DNA from: an uncultured bacterium
GTDB lineage: Bacteria > Bacillota_I > Bacilli_A > RF39 > UBA660
Direction: 5' to 3'
Length of the DNA stretch: 40,085 nucleotides
NCBI GenBank assembly: GCA_949293285.1
Contig: CASFCU010000027.1
Span: 1 to 40,085, forward strand
The translations under genes were made by a program, and so were the position numbers. Shown piece by piece: positions 31,890 to 38,940 of the stretch. How positions within the stretch are numbered: position 1 is the first letter of the stretch; every line of letters begins with the position of its first letter. Below the pieces are notes generated by a model. It had not been told where the DNA came from. It saw only the letters and a list, made by a program, of their open reading frames with translations, and did not search any database.

Positions 31890-32087
31890 ACTTCTTGCAA
31901 AAAGAGTAATTAATGACATTTTTCTAGAGAGAGTATATCAGGTGAAAATACTTAAATTTAGTTAATGAAAGACATTTGCATCTATAGAAGATTCGTCTAT
32001 TCGCGTTAAGAATCAAGCATAATTTATTTTATGGAATTAAGGTGGCACCACGATTCGTTCGTCCTTATGATGCTACCTTTTTATTTT
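31890..32087 (+). promoter_or_regulatory. T-box riboswitch upstream of hisS-aspS, apparently tRNA-Asp-specific
   Basis: Stem I base TGCAAA/TTTGCA (31896-31901, 31975-31980), AGTA of the S-turn (31905-31908), AGAGAG bulge (31926-31932) and apical loop GGTGAAA (31941-31947) are present. The specifier side reads GAAAGACA: codon GAC at 31971-31973 followed by an unpaired A. The antiterminator is AAGG/CCTT with ACGA/TCGT, enclosing the bulge TGGCACC (32043-32049). The competing terminator pairs 32039-32047 with 32071-32079 and is followed by a T run. TGGC should pair with an NCCA end whose discriminator is G, as in tRNA-Asp. Uncharged tRNA would therefore raise hisS-aspS expression. CAT (His) overlaps the specifier at 31973-31975. 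Confidence 0.93.
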
Positions 32088-32100
32088 AGGGAGGAATAAT

Positions 32101-33456
32101 ATGATAAATAAACCTAAGGGATGTTATGATATTTATGGTGAAAATGCTAAGAAATGGCAATATGTAAATAAGCTTATCGATTCACTTATGGAGAAATATA
32201 ATTATAACTATATAAGAACACCGATTTTTGAGTCGAGTGAGCTTTTCCATAGGGGAATAGGAGAAACTGCTGATGTAGTAACGAAAGAAACTTATGACTT
32301 TAAAGATAGAGCAGATCGTAATATGACACTTCGACCGGAAGGGACTGCTGGTATTGTCAGAAGTTACATAGAAAACAAAATGTATGGTGATGCTAATCAA
32401 CCAATCAAATTGTATTATAATGGAACTATGTATCGATATGAAAGACCACAATCAGGAAGAGATAGAGAATTTACACAATTTGGTGTTGAAGTTTTAGGTA
32501 CTAACGATCCAATGATAGATGCAGAAGTTATTTCGATTCCCGTCGTCCTTCTATCGATGTTGGGATTAAAAGATATTAAAGTGAAAATTAATTCTTTAGG
32601 GGATAAAGAATCAAGAGACAACTATCGAAAAGCTCTATTAGAGTATTTTAGACCACATATCAAAGAATTATGTGAAGATTGCAACGACAGATTAGAAAAA
32701 AATCCCCTTAGAATATTAGATTGCAAAATAGACAAAGATAATCCTTTGCTAAAAGATGCGCCTAAAACTATTGATTATTTAAATGAAGAAAGTAAGAAAA
32801 GATTCGATGAAGTAAAATCTTATTTAGATGAATTAGGAATCGATTATGAAGAGGACTATAGAATAGTAAGAGGACTAGATTATTATAATCACACGGTATT
32901 TGAGATTGAAGCAAACGTCGAGGGCTTTGGTTCTAATAACGTTTTAGCAGGTGGTGGAAGATATAATGCTCTTGTGAACACCCTAGGTGGTCCCGAAACC
33001 GCTTGTATTGGTTTTGCCTGTGGGATAGGTAGAATTATTCAAGCTTTAGATTTAGAAAAAATACAACTACCAATAATAGAAAATATTGAAGTGTTTGTAA
33101 TGTACGTCTCACCTACAGAGAAAAAATATGCCACTTCTTTAGTACAGTATTTACGTGCAGCAGGGTTTAGGGTAGATACAGAATATACTGGTAGAAGTCT
33201 AAAAGCGCAATTCAAACAAGCCGATCGATTAAATTCAAAATTCTTAATCATTTTAAATGATGAAGATTTGAAAAATGATGAGATAAAAATCAAAAACAAC
33301 AAAACAAAAAAAGAAGAGTTAGTAGGACTTGATTATTTAATATATTATTTAGATGAAAACTTAGCCGATGAAGAGTATGAGATAGAAAGTAATATCTCTT
33401 GTGATGATGAATGTCATGATAAATGTACTAATGGAGGTCATGATGAAGAAATTTAA
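32101..33456 (+). CDS. hisS: histidyl-tRNA synthetase
   Basis: Class II synthetase charging tRNA-His. The 451-residue protein shows the HisRS signatures: KGCYDIYGENAKKWQ at the start, TLRPEGTAGIVR, motif 2 YRYERPQSGRDREFTQFG, RGLDYYNHTVFEIE, and motif 3 CIGFACGIGRII, then the anticodon-binding domain (about 335-425). It is some 25 residues longer than usual: the C terminus carries an acidic tail with C434, C438, H439, C442 and H447 (CDDECHDKC). The last 14 nt overlap aspS, whose SD GGAGGT is inside this tail. Expression is governed by the T-box leader upstream. Confidence 0.96.
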   Translation: MINKPKGCYDIYGENAKKWQYVNKLIDSLMEKYNYNYIRTPIFESSELFHRGIGETADVVTKETYDFKDRADRNMTLRPEGTAGIVRSYIENKMYGDANQPIKLYYNGTMYRYERPQSGRDREFTQFGVEVLGTNDPMIDAEVISIPVVLLSMLGLKDIKVKINSLGDKESRDNYRKALLEYFRPHIKELCEDCNDRLEKNPLRILDCKIDKDNPLLKDAPKTIDYLNEESKKRFDEVKSYLDELGIDYEEDYRIVRGLDYYNHTVFEIEANVEGFGSNNVLAGGGRYNALVNTLGGPETACIGFACGIGRIIQALDLEKIQLPIIENIEVFVMYVSPTEKKYATSLVQYLRAAGFRVDTEYTGRSLKAQFKQADRLNSKFLIILNDEDLKNDEIKIKNNKTKKEELVGLDYLIYYLDENLADEEYEIESNISCDDECHDKCTNGGHDEEI

Positions 33457-35185
33457 TAATGCAGAATTTAATATTAATAACATTGGACAAAAAGTAGAGC
33501 TATACGGATGGGTTCAAAAGAAAAGAAATCTAGGAGGCCTTGTTTTCATTGATTTAAGAGATAGATCAGGAATCATTCAATTAATTGTAAAGCCAGATAA
33601 CAAATCATATGAATTAGCATCCTCTTTAAAAAGTGAATCAGTAATTAGTGTAAGTGGAATCATCAGTGAAAGAGAAAACAAAAATTTGAAGTTGATTACG
33701 GGAGAAATAGAAGTAATAGTAGAAAATTTAACCTTAATCAATATGTCCATAGATATTCCTTTTGAAATCACGGAAGACACAACAGCTCTAGAAGAAACTA
33801 GATTAAAATATAGATATCTAGACATAAGACGTGAAAACATCAGAAATAATTTGATATTAAGACATCAAGTAACAATGATAACCAGAAACTTTTTATCTGA
33901 GAATGGTTTCATAGAAATTGAAACACCGATTTTATGTGTACCTACTCCAGAAGGAGCAAGAGATTATCTAGTTCCTTCGAGAATTTCCAAAGGCAATTTT
34001 TATGCATTACCGCAATCTCCTCAAATATATAAACAGCTTCTTATGATTGGAGGAATGGAAAAATACTTTCAAATTGCCAGGTGTTTTCGAGATGAAGACT
34101 TACGTGCTGATAGGCAACCAGAATTTACTCAAATTGATATAGAAATGAGTTTTGCTAACGAAGAAGATATATTTAATGTCGTAGAAGGTTTAATGAAAAA
34201 AATCTTTAAAGAAACGAAGAAAGTAGATTTAGAAACGTTTACACGAATTACTTATAATGAAAGCATAGATCGTTTTGGAACTGATAAACCAGACACGAGA
34301 TTTGCTATGGAAATAGAAGATATTACGGATATATTTAGTAATACCTACTTTGAAGTGTTTAGTAATATTATTGTAAATGGTGGAATAATCAATGCTATTG
34401 TATTAAAAGGACTAGCTTCTACTGTTTCTAGAAAAGATATTGATAAACTTACGGAGTTTGTTAAAGTATATAATGCAAAAGCCCTTTCTTATCTAAAATA
34501 TAATGATGGCATTTTATCTGGATCTATTTCAAAAATCATGAGTAACAATGAACAAGAAATTCTTATTGAAAGATTGAACTTACAAGAAAATGACATGGTA
34601 TTTATAATTGCGGATAAGAAAAAAATTGTTAAAACTGCACTGGGAGCTTTAAGAATCAAACTTGCTAATCAACACAATATCATTGATAAAGATAAATATA
34701 ATTTCCTATGGGTTACAGAATTTCCTATGTTTGAATATTCAGAAGAAGAACAACGATTTGTGGCAGCACATCATCCATTTACTTCTCCTAGACAAGAAGA
34801 CATGGACAAACTTCTTACTGATAAAGAAAATTGCTATTCTAGAGCATATGACTTAGTGTTGAATGGTTATGAGCTTCTCAGTGGTTCTGTAAGAATACAT
34901 GACATCATCACACAAGAAAAAGTTTTTTCTGCAATCGATATGACTCACAAAGAAGCAAGAGAAAAATTTGGTTTCTTTTTAGATGCTTTTCAATATGGAG
35001 CACCTCCACATTGTGGTGTTGGAATTGGCTTAGAAAGGCTGATTATGATACTTGCTGATACGGATAACATCAAAGATGTTGTAGCATTTCCAAAAACAGC
35101 AAGTGCTTCTTGCCTAATGAGTGATGCTCCCGGTAAAGTCAATGAAAAGCAACTAGATGAACTAGGAATTGAGATAAAAAAATAA
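33443..35185 (+). CDS. aspS: aspartyl-tRNA synthetase
   Basis: Bacterial-type AspRS, 580 residues: N-terminal OB anticodon domain (KVELYGWVQKKRNLGGLVFI), catalytic core with motif 1 to 2 (ETPILCVPTPEGARDYLVPS, ARCFRDEDLRADRQPEFTQ), the GAD insertion typical of bacteria (about 290-400) and motif 3 GVGIGLERLIM. No asn-specific features are evident; whether it also charges tRNA-Asn depends on asnS or gatCAB, which are not in this window. The frame is open upstream to 33401, but GGAGGT (33433-33438) sets the start at ATG 33443, inside the end of hisS. hisS-aspS order is conserved in Bacilli. Confidence 0.97.
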   Translation: MKKFNNAEFNINNIGQKVELYGWVQKKRNLGGLVFIDLRDRSGIIQLIVKPDNKSYELASSLKSESVISVSGIISERENKNLKLITGEIEVIVENLTLINMSIDIPFEITEDTTALEETRLKYRYLDIRRENIRNNLILRHQVTMITRNFLSENGFIEIETPILCVPTPEGARDYLVPSRISKGNFYALPQSPQIYKQLLMIGGMEKYFQIARCFRDEDLRADRQPEFTQIDIEMSFANEEDIFNVVEGLMKKIFKETKKVDLETFTRITYNESIDRFGTDKPDTRFAMEIEDITDIFSNTYFEVFSNIIVNGGIINAIVLKGLASTVSRKDIDKLTEFVKVYNAKALSYLKYNDGILSGSISKIMSNNEQEILIERLNLQENDMVFIIADKKKIVKTALGALRIKLANQHNIIDKDKYNFLWVTEFPMFEYSEEEQRFVAAHHPFTSPRQEDMDKLLTDKENCYSRAYDLVLNGYELLSGSVRIHDIITQEKVFSAIDMTHKEAREKFGFFLDAFQYGAPPHCGVGIGLERLIMILADTDNIKDVVAFPKTASASCLMSDAPGKVNEKQLDELGIEIKK

Positions 35186-35210
35186 GTATAGTTAGATTTT
35201 GAAATCTGAT

Positions 35211-35240
35211 AAAAAAGGCTGTAAAAAACTGTCTTTTTTA
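35211..35240 (+). terminator. intrinsic terminator of hisS-aspS
   Basis: Imperfect 12-bp stem AAAAAAGGCTGT against ACTGTCTTTTTT (one mismatch), loop of five A, T-rich 3' arm. Confidence 0.75.
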
Positions 35241-35269
35241 TTGCTTTTTTAAACCATAAAAGTTATAAT
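35241..35269 (+). promoter_or_regulatory. sigma-A promoter of lon
   Basis: TTGCTT (35241-35246), 17-nt spacer, TATAAT (35264-35269). No CtsR or CIRCE-type operator is seen beside it. Confidence 0.75.
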
Positions 35270-35301
35270 AGAAAACATAATTTTAAGGAGGTGTCCCCAT
35301 A

Positions 35302-37653
35302 ATGAAAAGCAATTTGCCAGTGCTTTTGTTAAAAAATATGGTGCTATTTCCTTATAATGAGATTAGAATAGAATTCGATACAGACAATGACAAAAAACTA
35401 ATTTCTTTATCTGAATCTTGTTATGATAGTAGTATTTTAATAGTTAACCCTAAGGATAGTTTAGAAATGAATCCTGAAATAAATGAATTACCAAATTATG
35501 GTACAGTTGGTAAAATAAAAATGAAACTAGATATGCCAAATGGAAAAACGAGGATAATTTTATCAGGTGAATCACGTGCTAAGATATATGCCTATTCTAA
35601 GGACGATGGTATATATGAAGCATTATATAGCAATGCACCACTAGAAGAACTTAGTATTAAAGAAGAGATGGCATATATCAGAGCCCTTAACAAACATATT
35701 GATGTTTATGTGAAAGAAGTTCCTTACATGTCGAATACCATACTTTCTCAAACAGCGGGAATAAACAATATCGATAAATTAACAGATGTAGTAGCTCTTT
35801 ATCTACCAATTAATTTCGAAAGAAAACAAGAATATTTAAAAGAATTTTCTTCTACTTCTAGAGTGAAAATGATATTAGATGATATAAATAAAGATATTGA
35901 AATATTAAGATTGGAACAAAAAATAGAAGCTAGCGTTGCTGTCGGTTTAGAGCAAAGTCAAAAAGAGTTTGTTCTAAAAGAGAAAATAAAAGCAATTAGG
36001 GAAGAGTTAGGAGAAGAAGAACAAAACGAAGCAGAAATTTTAAAAGATAAAATTAACAAACTGGATTGTCCCAAAAAGGTAAGAGAAAAGCTTCTCGTTG
36101 AATTAAATAAATACTCTATAGCAAACTTTTCATCACCAGAGACTGCAATGATTAGAAATTACATCGATTGTCTTTTAACCCTTCCTTGGAATAAAGTTAC
36201 AGAAGACCGACGTGACTTGAAAAAAGTAAGAGAAATTCTTGACAGTACTCACTATGGGCTGGATAACGTCAAAGATAGAGTAATTGAATACCTTGCAGTA
36301 AAACAGAACACAAATAATTCAAGAAGTCCTATCATATGTTTAGTGGGACCACCTGGAGTAGGGAAAACAACATTTGCTAAGAATATTGCTAAAAGTCTTA
36401 ACAGAAAAGTAACCAAAATTTCTGTTGGAGGAATCAATGATGAAGCAGAAATTATAGGACATCGAAGAGCATATATCGGTGCCGCTCCTGGGCTTATTAT
36501 TCAAGGAATGAAAAAAGCAGGAACAAAAAATCCCGTGTTCATAATTGATGAGATTGATAAAATGACAAAGGATATTAAAGGTGATCCTGCTTCTAGCCTT
36601 CTAGAAGTTTTAGATAAAGAGCAAAACAAATATTTTGTAGATCATTATATAGAGGAGGAATTTGATCTTAGCAGTGTCATGTTCATTGCAACAGCAAACT
36701 ACCTATCTCAAATTCCCGAAGAGTTAAAAGACAGACTGGAAATTATAGAACTTTCTTCATACACTGAATTTGAAAAATTAGATATCTCCAAAAAACACTT
36801 AATCATTAATCAAGCAAAAGAACATGGTCTAAAAGAAGGACAAGTTACTTTTTCTGATGAAGCTATACTAACTCTGATTCGTAATTATACCAAAGAATCA
36901 GGAGTAAGAGAACTAGATAGACTGATAGCTACAATTATGAGGAAGATTGTAAAGAAAATCGTAGTGGACAAAAGTAAAGAAAAGTATTTTATAAGTAAAG
37001 AGAGCTTAGAAGAGTACCTAGGTATTAAAAAATTTTTGTACAATGACAACGAGAACAACGAACGAGTAGGAATTGTAAACGGTATGGCTTATACCGAATA
37101 TGGTGGTGATATTCTCCCAATAGAAACCACGATGTTTAAAGGAAAGGGAGAACTTATTTTAACAGGATCCTTAGGAGAAGTAATGCAAGAATCAGCCAAG
37201 ATTGCGCTTGACTATATTAAATCTAATTGTGATAAATTTAATATTGATTTGGATCAATTAGAAGAAAAATCTATTCACATTCATGTTCCAGAAGGTGCTA
37301 TACAAAAAGAAGGACCATCAGCAGGTGTAGCCCTTACCACAGCACTTATAAGCTTGTTTACTAAAAAAGCAATATCATCGAAAATTAGTATGACAGGTGA
37401 AATCACTTTAACGGGAAGAGTCCTTCCCATTGGTGGATTAAAAGAAAAAGTAATCGGTGCTTACCGTGCAATGATAACCAAGATATTCATTCCAAAAGAA
37501 AATGAAAAAGATTTGAAAGAAATTCCAACTGATATAAAGAATAACATTGAATTTATTCTAGTTAGTAACTATATGGACATATACAATAATATTGAGGGGA
37601 TTTTAAACAACAAAACTAAAAAGAAAGATAAAAAAGCCAATAACCAAGAATAA
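35302..37653 (+). CDS. lon: ATP-dependent protease LonA
   Basis: LonA degrades misfolded and regulatory proteins. The 783-residue protein has an N-terminal substrate domain (1-200, opening LPVLLLKNMVLFPYNEIRIE), a coiled-coil region (about 195-250), the AAA+ module with Walker A GPPGVGKT (349-356) and Walker B VFIIDEIDK, sensor residues in FIATANYLSQIP, and the C-terminal peptidase with S673 in EGPSAGV and K716 in GGLKEKVIGA, the Ser-Lys dyad. A Lys-rich tail ends it. SD AAGGAGGTG is 8 nt before ATG. In Bacillus lon follows clpX and precedes engB; neither is here. Confidence 0.97.
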   Translation: MKSNLPVLLLKNMVLFPYNEIRIEFDTDNDKKLISLSESCYDSSILIVNPKDSLEMNPEINELPNYGTVGKIKMKLDMPNGKTRIILSGESRAKIYAYSKDDGIYEALYSNAPLEELSIKEEMAYIRALNKHIDVYVKEVPYMSNTILSQTAGINNIDKLTDVVALYLPINFERKQEYLKEFSSTSRVKMILDDINKDIEILRLEQKIEASVAVGLEQSQKEFVLKEKIKAIREELGEEEQNEAEILKDKINKLDCPKKVREKLLVELNKYSIANFSSPETAMIRNYIDCLLTLPWNKVTEDRRDLKKVREILDSTHYGLDNVKDRVIEYLAVKQNTNNSRSPIICLVGPPGVGKTTFAKNIAKSLNRKVTKISVGGINDEAEIIGHRRAYIGAAPGLIIQGMKKAGTKNPVFIIDEIDKMTKDIKGDPASSLLEVLDKEQNKYFVDHYIEEEFDLSSVMFIATANYLSQIPEELKDRLEIIELSSYTEFEKLDISKKHLIINQAKEHGLKEGQVTFSDEAILTLIRNYTKESGVRELDRLIATIMRKIVKKIVVDKSKEKYFISKESLEEYLGIKKFLYNDNENNERVGIVNGMAYTEYGGDILPIETTMFKGKGELILTGSLGEVMQESAKIALDYIKSNCDKFNIDLDQLEEKSIHIHVPEGAIQKEGPSAGVALTTALISLFTKKAISSKISMTGEITLTGRVLPIGGLKEKVIGAYRAMITKIFIPKENEKDLKEIPTDIKNNIEFILVSNYMDIYNNIEGILNNKTKKKDKKANNQE

Positions 37654-37739
37654 TATCATAACAATAGGAGTGCTGCACAATTAAAAATCAAACTCTAAAA
37701 AAGGCAGGAAGAAAAAAGTTTTAAAAAAGATATAATCGA

Positions 37740-37748
37740 TGATATAAT
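37740..37748 (+). promoter_or_regulatory. extended -10 promoter of uppP
   Basis: TGATATAAT at 37740-37748; the expected -35 (TTTAAA, 37720-37725) is weak. Another TATAAT lies at 37731-37736. Confidence 0.45.
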
Positions 37749-37776
37749 TAACATATGATGAATAAAGAGGTGTATT

Positions 37777-38583
37777 ATGATATCTATTATAGTTTTGGCA
37801 ATCATTCAAGGAATAGCAGAATTTCTACCTATATCTTCATCTGCTCACCTAATCATACTAAGGGACTTGTTAGGTATTGGAAATAATGTAATCACAAGTA
37901 ATCTAGAACTTACTTTTGATGTAGCACTACACTTTGGTACTGCTCTTGCCATCATCGTTTATTTCTTTTTTGAATTTTGGAACATGGCAGTTAAGGGTTT
38001 TACTAAAGGATTAAAAGATAAAAATGGTAAAATAATGTGGTATATTATAGCAGCTACCATTCCGGCTGCCATAGTTGGAGTACTTTTTGAAGATGTCATA
38101 GAAGAAGTAATAAGAGCCAAATATTCTATTATAGCTATAGCATTAATGACTATGGGAATTATAATCTACCTGGTAGATAAAAAGATGCCAAGAGAAAAAG
38201 AAATAAAAGACATGACTCTAAAAGATGCCATTATAATAGGATGCAGTCAAGTTTTTGCACTCATTCCTGGATTTTCAAGAAGTGGGACAACAATAGCAAC
38301 AGGAAGACTATTGCATTTGAAAAGGGAAGATGCTGCTAAATTTTCTTTCTACTTATCAGCACCGGTTGTGTTAGGAGCCGTAGTTTTACAACTATTAAAA
38401 ATTGATTTTGCAACTATAACAGAGAATATAGGCATTTTTTTATTAGGAATCGTAATATCTTTCATTACTGGGATTTTATGTATTAAATTTTTACTCAAAT
38501 ATTTACGTAGTAATGATTTTAAAATATTTATGTGGTATAGATTAGTACTTGGTATATTGGTACTTATATATATATTCATATAA
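37777..38583 (+). CDS. uppP: undecaprenyl-diphosphatase (BacA/UppP)
   Basis: This membrane enzyme recycles undecaprenyl pyrophosphate to the carrier lipid used in wall synthesis. The 268-residue protein has about eight hydrophobic segments and both family motifs: EFLPISSSAHL near the N terminus (E15, H24) and PGFSRSGTT in the middle, which form the active site facing the outside. Size and motifs are typical. SD AGAGGTG precedes ATG 37777 by 4-6 nt. It is monocistronic in appearance and is followed by the tRNA-Lys promoter. Excess copies of this family give bacitracin tolerance; whether other copies exist is unknown. Confidence 0.96.
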   Translation: MISIIVLAIIQGIAEFLPISSSAHLIILRDLLGIGNNVITSNLELTFDVALHFGTALAIIVYFFFEFWNMAVKGFTKGLKDKNGKIMWYIIAATIPAAIVGVLFEDVIEEVIRAKYSIIAIALMTMGIIIYLVDKKMPREKEIKDMTLKDAIIIGCSQVFALIPGFSRSGTTIATGRLLHLKREDAAKFSFYLSAPVVLGAVVLQLLKIDFATITENIGIFLLGIVISFITGILCIKFLLKYLRSNDFKIFMWYRLVLGILVLIYIFI

Positions 38584-38670
38584 AGAAAATAGTAGTAGAT
38601 TATCATTTGAATTCTACTTAGTACTTTGCTGAACCGTATGATATCACATGTTAAAAAATTAATTTTTTGT

Positions 38671-38698
38671 TTGCTTTTTTTGGTAGTTGTGTTATAAT
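38671..38698 (+). promoter_or_regulatory. promoter of tRNA-Lys
   Basis: TTGCTT (38671-38676), 16-nt spacer, extended -10 TGTTATAAT with TATAAT at 38693-38698. Confidence 0.65.
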
Positions 38699-38701
38699 TC
38701 T

Positions 38702-38729
38702 AAATGTATTAATTATTATTAATACATTT
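38702..38729 (+). repeat. 12-bp perfect palindrome directly before tRNA-Lys
   Basis: AAATGTATTAAT (38702-38713) and ATTAATACATTT (38718-38729) with a 4-nt loop. The right arm touches the first base of the tRNA. Confidence 0.8.
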
Positions 38730-38805
38730 GGGCTGTTAGCTCAGTTGGTAGAGCAACTGACTCTTAATCAGTGGGTCTAGGGTTCGAATCCCTAACAGCC
38801 CACCA
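38730..38805 (+). tRNA. tRNA-Lys (anticodon CTT)
   Basis: Acceptor GGGCTGT pairs perfectly with ACAGCCC, discriminator A, encoded CCA. Anticodon stem ACTGA/TCAGT, loop CTCTTAA, anticodon CTT at 38763-38765. Its 3' end appears to mark the left border of an accessory region. Confidence 0.96.
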
Positions 38806-38818
38806 TAGGGAAATTAGT

Positions 38819-38842
38819 CGAACTAGAAATAGTTCGTTTTTT
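38819..38842 (+). terminator. intrinsic terminator after tRNA-Lys
   Basis: Perfect 7-bp stem CGAACTA/TAGTTCG (38819-38825 and 38830-38836), GAAA tetraloop, six T. Confidence 0.88.
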
Positions 38843-38860
38843 AATGAATGTTAAACAGTG

Positions 38861-38890
38861 TGGTCGAAAAGTGGTCGAAAAGTGGTCGAA
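38861..38890 (+). repeat. 11-bp tandem direct repeats near the tRNA-Lys 3' end
   Basis: TGGTCGAAAAG at 38861-38871 and 38872-38882, then TGGTCGAA at 38883-38890. The position, 55 bp after a tRNA gene, fits arm-type recombinase sites of an integrated element; it could also be the eroded 3' end of an integrase gene. Confidence 0.75.
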
Positions 38891-38894
38891 TACA

Positions 38895-38923
38895 TTGATA
38901 ATATTCTTTGTTTTGTATATAAT
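38895..38923 (+). promoter_or_regulatory. sigma-A promoter of the AlbA_2 gene
   Basis: TTGATA (38895-38900), 17-nt spacer, TATAAT (38918-38923). The start would fall near 38930, right at the SD GGGTGAT. Confidence 0.65.
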
Positions 38924-38940
38924 ATTATTGGGTGATAAAA

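Noticed and set aside
34662..34856. 64-codon frame inside aspS
   Set aside because: Out-of-frame shadow within a strongly conserved gene.
38861..38890. Possible CRISPR-like array
   Set aside because: Units are 11 bp with no spacers and fewer than three copies; this is a tandem repeat, not a CRISPR.
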